A stretch of 64,000 nucleotides of DNA, from contig OY540810.1 of the NCBI GenBank assembly GCA_961205875.1, positions 8,432,001-8,496,000 of the forward strand, in the 5' to 3' direction. How positions within the stretch are numbered: the stretch's first letter is position 1; every line of letters begins with the position of its first letter. Shown here piece after piece: positions 46,935 through 64,000 of this stretch. The notes under the pieces were generated by a model. It searched no databases and had not been told where the DNA came from. It saw only the letters and a program-made list of their open reading frames with translations. Source of the DNA: Sialis fuliginosa. Taxonomy: Eukaryota; Arthropoda; Insecta; Megaloptera; Sialidae. Made by a program: the position numbers and the translations under genes.

Positions 46935-49132
46935 TTTTTTAGTTGGTCAAACTAGTAGATGGTCTCATATAAAAATTATCAAAATGAAGTAACTATTCGG
47001 GAAGATGTTTACCAGATATTATGCAAGGTTTGTTACAATTTAAAAATCTTAAACTTTCAATGGAAAATACTAAATTGGCCAAAACTCAAATTTAAATTAT
47101 GTTATTGATTTCAATATTATTTTAATAGTGGTGAGAACAATGAACCCGAAATAAAATTCTTGCCACCTGTAATGGTAACTATTTTCAGTTACCTGTAATA
47201 AATTCCATTTTAAAGGTAAGGAAGATTTCTGTATAATTATAAAAAAAAAATTTTTTGCAAATCAAACTTTAAAAAAAATGAAATAAATAAAAATGATAAT
47301 AAAAATGAGGCAATATTGAAATTATCAACATAAATGCCTGGTATTTTAAATAATTTGTTCTCAAGCGAAGCAACATAAAATCTCTTTACAAGGTATCTCT
47401 TGTATGTTTAACAGATCAATATACTACACACATACCACAATTCGATACCCTGTAAAAAGATTCTGCTTTTGACAATGAGACAAATTTAATGTTTTTTTTG
47501 TTCTTTCAATTGTTGTCCTTATATCCAAAAAGTGCTGAAAAAAAACAGTTAATTAAATGAAAGACATTGCAATATTGAATACATAATGTATTTGTGATAT
47601 ATAATACATTTTAACCTATTTTAATTTAAATATATAAATAACTATTTCTGTCCATGCAAATAATTCTTTACAAACAGCAAAGCGTCTAGCATTCTTTCCA
47701 ACATTTCAACCACAAATAGCTACTTATATAGATAGATATTACATTGTTTATATGTAATTTTGACCCTGTTTATTAAAGGCTAAAATACATGTCTATTATC
47801 TTTGGTAATTTCTAATTCTGATCCCAAACTAAATGCAAAGCTTAGGTATTTTTATTTTAGCATTGAATTTATTTTTGTTAAATCCAAACAAAAATAATTT
47901 TAATATTTTAAAACTGATATGTTTAATACTGATTTTATTGCTGGATTTTTGAGCAAAGTTTGTAACTTAAAAAATAAAAAAATAAAAAATAACAGTCCCA
48001 AAAATATTGAGCAAACTTTTTTTTTGAACTGTCACTTTTTGTTAGTCCGTTGAAAAGTAAAATTTAATTTAAGATTAGTTAATTGACTTATATCAAAAAG
48101 AAACATTTATAAACCAGTCTCAAATAAATGATAAATTCATTTTATCACATTGATAATATTGGTTATTTCAATAATACAACTGTCTTATAATGGTGGTTCT
48201 AAATCAAACAGACAAAACACCAACAATTGATTTTAAAACATAACCTATACATTTTTAAATACGATTGTTAAAAAAAAAACAATTGTTTTATCTTTTTTGT
48301 GTAAAACCACCAAAAGAAATATTATAATAATTATTATTATTATCTTATTTTTTTCTGTTTATAATACTTTTATTAGCAGTTATTACTTTTCTAAAAAGTA
48401 TAATTTCAAACAATTTACAGTACATAATATTTACGAAATGATAAAGTATAAATAAACGGATTTTTAATTATTTGTAATACCCAAGCTCAGCAATGCAGAG
48501 TCAAATTTTATTAATCACACAAACTAGCCTTTATTTGAAATTAAAAAAAAAATAATAATTGAAAATATCAACACTTATTGCACGTTAATAACTTATGTAC
48601 ATAATATTTTTTGATCCATTTCTGATATTCGTCTGCTATCAAATTAACAGTGAGACATATGTGAAGCTTAATCTAACACAATACCCTGATAAGAGGGGCA
48701 CTAAATACAACTAGGTGAATATACCAACAATGACAGATTCTATGTGAGTTCTTTCAAAAAGATATTTCAAAGTACAAACTCTCAATTCAATCAAAATCAT
48801 AAAGAAATGTAGATTTAAAATAACGAACGAAGATAAATTGTGATTCAAAGATGAGATCAATTAAACTAAATAACACGGGACTATTAACCACGTCAAGACA
48901 ATAATAGAGTACTTTGTAAATAATCAGGATATATCCAGGATGTATTAAAAAAATTATAGAACAGGCATTCAAAATATATTGTCCCCATACAAAATAATGA
49001 AAGCTTTCATTTGCCTATGATAAAAATGAAGAGGAAGTATTTTTAAATAAATTGGTGACCCAAATGTTCAAATGAGCTAACTCTATTTTCAAGTTTTTTT
49101 CTAAAATTATTATTTATTCTGCACAATTTATA
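46935..49132. other. AT-rich DNA, possible far 3' UTR
   Basis: There is no gene in either strand. A 47,388-47,461 inverted pair (tctctttacaaggtatc with gataccctgtaaaaaga) is visible, next to tgcctggtattttaaataat, which resembles the CCGGTATTATAAAG element ends. Repeats are otherwise sparse. Confidence 0.35.
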
Positions 49133-49735
49133 CAAGTGTGCCAAAAGTATGGAAATATTTAAATATCTCCAAGGGATTCAGTTTCTGATAAAAATATTTC
49201 ATATAAAAGTTTCCGAGTTTAAAAAAATGTATTAAATGACATTTATTTAACCTTGAAGACCTTGTTAACTAATCTTTTTTAGATGGAAATTTCTTTTTAT
49301 TACCAAATCTTATTTAATATACTATATTGTTTGTCTGACTTCACTAGAGATTTTTGAATTAGAAACCATCATTTGGGAGAATTTTTTTTTTTTTTACTTT
49401 TGCTAATTAATTTATTTTTTAAAAATTATAAAATAATTCTCCAAGCTAGATCTTGTTATTTGTATTTTTTTCTATCAAGTTGATGGTTTACAAATAAAAA
49501 ATTCCAAGATGCCCGAAAATCTCTAAAATGTGTTGAAAAAAAATTATTTCAAACAAAAGTTACGTGTTTTTTTCATATATTAAAATACCGTAATAAAAAA
49601 ATATAATTTCCTTTTTAAAAAATTCAACTTTGTAAGGTCTTTCAAGGTCATTCCAAAGTCATACATTTTTTAAACCCTGAAATATTTTTATCAGAAACTT
49701 AACAATTTTCAGACTTTTGGAACAACTGTATAGTT
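49133..49735. mobile_element. TIR element of the 'aaggtcattccaa' family
   Basis: The left end acaagtgtgccaaaagtatg and the right end cagacttttggaacaactgt are imperfect inverted repeats. ttctgataaaaatatttca on the left is mirrored as tgaaatatttttatcagaa on the right, extending the terminal similarity. Inside, tttcaaggtcattccaaagt links it to 17,020 and 32,325. About 600 bp, non-coding. Confidence 0.65.
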
Positions 49736-52725
49736 TTAAAACATAGTCAATTATGTAATCTATATCTTGGTACTTGTCTTATTTTTCTGACAGAATGTCC
49801 CATGTTTTTAGATATACCAAAATTTATTTACTTTATACGTTAGATTAAGTATTTAAAAGATAGAATGAAAAATGGATTTTAAAAATTCAATCAAGGTCTT
49901 GAAAATAGTGAATTTACAAAGAGTTCATTCAATTTTTATGTACATGTACCTGATATATTTTCAAATAAAAAGGCCACCGTGGGCAAAGCAAATTACTAAT
50001 AATAAATATTTGCCAAATGTGTTAGTATTTTAGATAGTATTTTGGTAAAAAATTTATCTATACGCATTATTCAATTTATAATTAAAAATACTTGCTATTA
50101 ATTTAGTAAGCAATAACTAATTCATAAATAACAAAAATTATTGAGTATTTTATTAAATCTTTGATTAGATACCGTAGTGTTAAAGTTTTTAAATTAAGTA
50201 TGAAAAACTTAAAAGTATGTTTAGTTTTAATGTTTTTGAATACATCTAGTGCATGCGTAATACCCATTCAAATTGATTTCTCATAAATAATATATAAAAT
50301 TACAATTTTAAATATTATTATATCACACACTGAATTCACAAATCTGCCATACATCTAAATTCAAGTGATAACTATTCAATTGATGAAAAATACTTAGAGA
50401 GCAAAAGTTTCAAATATCCATTGACATTAATATTTATGTAAATATATCTAATCTTAAGACAAATATCTAAAATTCTCAAATATAACTATACAACCATTTT
50501 AAAAATTATGAACATTACAAAATGATTGTGAATATATAATATATATATATTTATGTAGAAACAACCTTTATCTGAAAATATCAATCCTTAATACTTAATA
50601 AACATATACTTTCATTAGAATGAAAGGGGTAAAATACGTTTAGATTGTCCCCATTATAGTCAAAGTTAGTATCAATTCAATAATGTTGGATATGATTATT
50701 TGGTTTTGATATGTTGTCCTACTGCAAATTAATTGTTACCGAAAAGCGATACAAGTGTGTTTGATTTTGATCAATTTTAATAATACATTAACATCTAACA
50801 ATCTTTATACCATATTTAATTATATATTTTACTAAGAACGTAATTGTAATTTTTCATTTCATGAATTTAATCATAACATTATTTAATTTTTCAATCTGTC
50901 GTAAAAATACAATATCCAATGATGTTATCTTCACATTGTCATTATAAATATACAAAAGTTTCTTTAGATATGATTATTTTTGATATGTGATTTTTCAGAA
51001 TATTAGATTTAAGATGTATAAAAAAGTATAAGGATTTATTTATTATTCAAGATTTAAAGAAGTATTTACATTTATTGAAAAAAATCAAACACGTAATTTA
51101 TTATACTTATTTTAGCTGTTATAATCACAGTAATATTCTAGCAAAAACCATGTTTCTACCAGCAAAATTAAAACATTAATATTAACTAAATAACTTTATA
51201 CCTAAAAATTTGTCTTTTTAATAAATCACTATATAAAATATTCAGCAGTTAAATTACAATCTTTATAATTTAAATGCCATTTAAAAATTAATGTTTTTCA
51301 GCAAATTACAATCTATAAAAACCAAATACTTTATATAACTATAAACTGATGGGTTTAGAAAGAGCCATTGTAAAGATTGATTTTAGTTTTAATCGAATAA
51401 TAACATATTAAAATCAATCCTCAAAATGACACATACACAATTCTAACCTAACTTTGTGAAAAAATATTCATTTATTAAATATCTCAATAGATAAAAAAGT
51501 AAATTTAAATCATTATTTTATTATAAAATTGACAAAATGGCTTCAATTACAATATTTTTTTAATTTGTACAATTAAATATCTAACGATATGAACACCACT
51601 TTTTTTCTTATCAATATTCAAAATTGTACTAGAAGTTAGGTTAGGTGTATGAAGCAAACAGATTTTTATTACAACAATGTAATTTCTTACATTGATTTTT
51701 TTTTAATCAATCATTATAAAGTAGAAGTACCAAAATCAAAATAAATAAATGTCGTATTGTTATAATAAAAATCGTTCAAAAATATTTATATTTTTTAGTT
51801 GATCAATTTTAGAGAAAATACAGTCATAGGGTATAATGTCTGTATTTTTGTTTAATATTTGGCACTCTTTCAGGTTTTGCATTACAGCAAAGAAGTGTTT
51901 AATTTATCAGTTGGCACCTTTTTAACCCTTTGCATTTTGGCACAATGCCTACATATCAAAAGCAAGTCATTTGAGATAATAAAGAGTATCGTATACACAA
52001 AGTGTACGGAGTCGTATCACATAAAACAATCATCCATTTGACACAGAAAGTATCGGGCATTATATAAACATCATTACCTTGTTTTAGTTATACTGATACA
52101 ATAATTAACGTACAACAACTCAAATGTCAGTACAATACATATACAATTAATAATTGCAATCTCGTATTGCACGTTCCAATTAAAAATAAAATATCAGTCA
52201 GCGTCAAAATGAGTATTATATCATTACATACCCAAATCTCAATAAATTTAACAACAGCGCTATATTAAACATCCACACAACAAGAAAAATGTTACTTTTA
52301 TTGATTTTGCAATTCAATGAATTTACAAATCGTATAACTTATTTATCGTTATGCCCAATATCAAGTCTTTCTGTTTTGATAGGTATAGCACCATATCAGT
52401 TACAATAACCTAATAACTTTTCCAGATTGAATTTTTTTATGCAAATAGCAACGTTGCAACACATCGAAAATATTATTTGCAATTTTTGTATAGGTACAAT
52501 ATCGAACATATTTTTGCAAATGTGTAAAAACCTACACACTAACCTAACCTAAACCTAAATTATTCTAACAGTCATATACACGTGCTAAACAAGCTCAATA
52601 ATTAATTTAAACAATACCTAAAGTGCAAATGCAAACTCCAAATTTCAATTATTGGTCCTCTAAGATTTTAAATAGTACTATTTAAAAACTTAACGCCGTA
52701 CCATTATTAGTCTTTCTTTTAATGC
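49736..52725. other. AT-rich repeat-poor stretch, possible 3' UTR of the mub-like gene
   Basis: No gene and almost no element ends occur here, unlike the DNA to the left. On the minus strand it lies downstream of the distal last exon. tatttaca at 51,063-51,070 reads TGTAAATA on the minus strand, a Pumilio-type site. CCTAA units at 52,539-52,558 are too few to be telomeric. UTR identity is inference. Confidence 0.3.
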
Positions 52726-53051
52726 CTGTATTACACTTGTTAATTTTTCCACTAATGTTAAGTACTTAAAATTGACAACTGAAAATCGCATTTACACTTA
52801 TCAATTTTAAGCTCAATTTCTTGATAAAAAATAAAACATGTTTTATTTTTCCATCAATTTTTTGTGGTTTATAGGGATATTGATGTTCTCCAGCTGAGAT
52901 TTTTACAACACAAGCTTACTTTGTTAATTTGTGCTGATTTTGTGTTGATAATTATTATTCTGTACATTTTGTTCTTTAACAAGGGGTAATTTATTTAAGG
53001 TTGTTATTCTACATAATTTAATATGTAAACTAATTGATGAGTGTAATACAG
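52726..53051. mobile_element. 326-bp MITE with CTGTATTACACT ends
   Basis: CTGTATTACACT (52,726-52,737) and its exact complement (53,040-53,051) bound the element. The similarity goes on less perfectly (tgttaattt against ctaattgatg). No coding capacity. Target duplication is not clear. Confidence 0.6.
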
Positions 53052-54648
53052 TAGTATATTTTTTTAAATATTAATTTAAATATCTATTTAAAATGCTATA
53101 CTTTTTAAACAAATTATTTTAAATCTGTATGTATTACTTCCAAAAGTATAATTTAATAAGTTTTTAAATGCACTACATAACAATACTTAGCGAATTTGTA
53201 GCATATCATATACAGCTTAAAAACATTTGCATTTACACAAAACAAATATATTTTAGAACAAGTTCTATAAAATATTACAACTATTTACAAATCGGCACAA
53301 AATGCCAGTGATAGTGAAATCCATAAAATAACTAAGCTTTAAGATATAAAAAATACGCATTAAAATGTTTAATCCTAATCATTTCTTGTTCTAATAAAAT
53401 AAAAGTAATAAAATTTGTGCAAATATTTTGTAATTTAAATAAAATAAAATGATAAATAACATAAATGAGCTACGCACTGAATTTTCTTTCATAACCAATA
53501 ATTGTAACGATATTTTTTAAATGATTGTTTACTGGCGTATAAAATAATTATAAATTAACCTCAGAGAAAACTATTCAAGTCATTTTTTCTTCACAATAAG
53601 TCTTCAAGTAAATTTTACATAACAACCAACTATAATTGTACAATTTCTGGTTTACCCCTGTAATAAAAAAATATTTTCTCTGTGGTTACATTATAATAAA
53701 AGATGTACAAAACACGCTTTTCAATTAAGAGCTGGGTGAATTATTTGAAGTATATTTTATAAGTATTTTTGGCACCTGACAAAGGCAAAGTATTTATTTC
53801 ACATTTGAAAGACTTCATACGTAACAGAAGATTTCAAAGAAAGTATTATTTATTGACATCTAGTGCCATATTTTTAATATTACTATAAAATAACTGCCAT
53901 TTTGTACATCTCAACGTTAACTGTAATATCATTAATATAACCTAACATTTATATGACAAACAAATATTGTATAACAATGATATTGAAACTACTAACAAAT
54001 GTCTACATAGCCAGATAAATGTCTGTATTAACTTAAGTAATTTTCATAATATCATAAACAATTTTATTGTCTTAAGTACACATTAATTTTTGTTGAATTT
54101 ACAAGATGTAATATTCTATCACTACAATATGGTGACCATCAATATACAATCCAGTGTTGATTATTGTACTTAAAAATAATATAACATATATTGAGTATTT
54201 GTTAAAATAACAAACAAATTGATAATTCGTCATTTCTTTTAAAATAAGTTTAAACTAAAACCATAAAATAAAATCAGTAAAACAATATACAGGCACTTCA
54301 CCTTCAATCAAATATTTTACAAATTATCACCGATAATATATTGATGGAATTAAAACAAAATTCCCTACTATATAATAAATAAAATAATATCTATATATAT
54401 TTATATATTAATAAAATCAACAGATATCACAAATTTTGACTAGAAATAATACTACTCAATTCCTTGACTCCTAAATTAATGACAGACATAAATCTGGCTT
54501 CTAAAAACAATAAAAAATATTTTTAAAAACAAAAATCTTTGGCTTGTTCCCTTTACCAATTATAACAAAATCTTTCTCGACAAAAACTGTCATCATTTAC
54601 AAAAATCACGATTGACATAACTAACTTTGCCATTTCGGCGAAATGGTT
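53052..54648. other. AT-rich repeat-poor stretch downstream of the distal mub exon
   Basis: No gene or element was recognised. On the minus strand this would be 3' UTR or downstream flank. It includes a TGTAAATA (as tatttaca, 53,282-53,289). Confidence 0.3.
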
Positions 54649-54654
54649 TTTATT
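54649..54654 (-). terminator. Candidate poly(A) signal for the distal last exon
   Basis: AATAAA on the minus strand (tttatt on plus), about 180 nt after the distal stop codon. In such AT-rich DNA the hexamer is frequent, so this is only the nearest candidate. Confidence 0.25.
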
Positions 54655-54833
54655 TAAATCTTAGAAGAAACATTTTTAATAATCATTTTTCAAAAACGTT
54701 CAGATTGTAAAATGATTATTCAAACTCTAACGTTGTTTCTTTAGTTTGTAAATAATTTTTAAGTACATATTTGTAGGGTATTTGAGAGCTAGAAATAAAA
54801 ACCAGTGTAAGGTTCATACAAAAACCCTATGGG

Positions 54834-63739
<8,906 letters not shown>

Positions 63740-64000
63740 CTAAAATTAAAGTAACAATAATTAAAAATTGTAAATTTATAAATAAAAAAATTTAAAACAT
63801 TATTAAAAAAAAATAGTAAAATTAATGTAGAGCTGATTATAACTTATTATTAAATATAAAACTGACCATTAGGGCTTCAATATTGGTATCAGAATATATT
63901 TTTTATAAATATTATTACCCTTGGAATAAAAATACTTGTGATGCAACCAAACAGGAAATAACCCAAATTCAGAACTGGAAATTTAGAAAATAAAATATAG
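63740..64000 (-). other. Intron running off the window
   Basis: AT-rich intron upstream of the KH1 loop exon. No further coding exon of the gene was found before the window ends. Confidence 0.6.

Noticed and set aside
52539..52558. CCTAA units suggesting an insect telomere repeat
   Set aside because: Only about three imperfect units; similar short runs occur in the dispersed repeat at 14,803 and 20,145.

Overview
This is AT-rich animal DNA, most probably from an insect. The one gene that can be read with confidence is an intron-containing KH-domain RNA-binding gene of the poly(rC)-binding-protein family. Its best match, from memory of the family, is the insect gene mub (mushroom-body expressed). 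The rest is non-coding and crowded with short non-autonomous DNA transposons (MITEs), inverted repeats and one satellite block. No rRNA, tRNA, CRISPR array or bacterial-type operon was seen. The order of insect cannot be fixed from the sequence.

Layout. 1-54,650 is a gene desert of repeats. It holds a promoter-like cluster of CRE, E-box, CCAAT and E2F-type motifs (541-702) and an 850-bp near-perfect palindrome (3,540-4,389). Next come two hAT-type MITEs, one with an exact 8-bp target duplication, and a ten-copy ~152-bp satellite with A/B alternation (8,115-9,655). Five or six copies of a family starting TGCTTCCTCG and three copies of a ~550-bp TIR family are scattered through the desert. An 836-bp element carries four long palindromes (26,988-27,823), and several isolated hairpins also occur. 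A CpG-rich island at 39,220-39,470 stands out against the AT-rich background and is the best candidate for an unlinked promoter or first exon. From about 46,930 to 54,650 repeats become sparse and the sequence is uniformly AT-rich, which may mean a long 3' UTR of the gene to the right.

54,834-63,739 (minus strand) holds the gene, which runs off the right edge at its 5' end. Seven shared exons encode most of KH1, all of KH2, a Pro/Ser/Thr-rich linker and KH3, with GKKG, GKGG and GKGG loops in that order. All exon phases join without a break. After KH3 the transcript can use either of two last exons. The proximal one (59,055-59,448) encodes a 130-residue Gly/Ser/Ala-rich tail ending in NPY. The distal one (54,834-54,918) encodes a 28-residue tail. 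A possible 27-nt microexon with an in-frame stop lies between them. One linker exon has two equally strong donors, which would add or drop 93 residues in frame. The introns carry a piggyBac-like MITE, a long hairpin and a hAT-type MITE.
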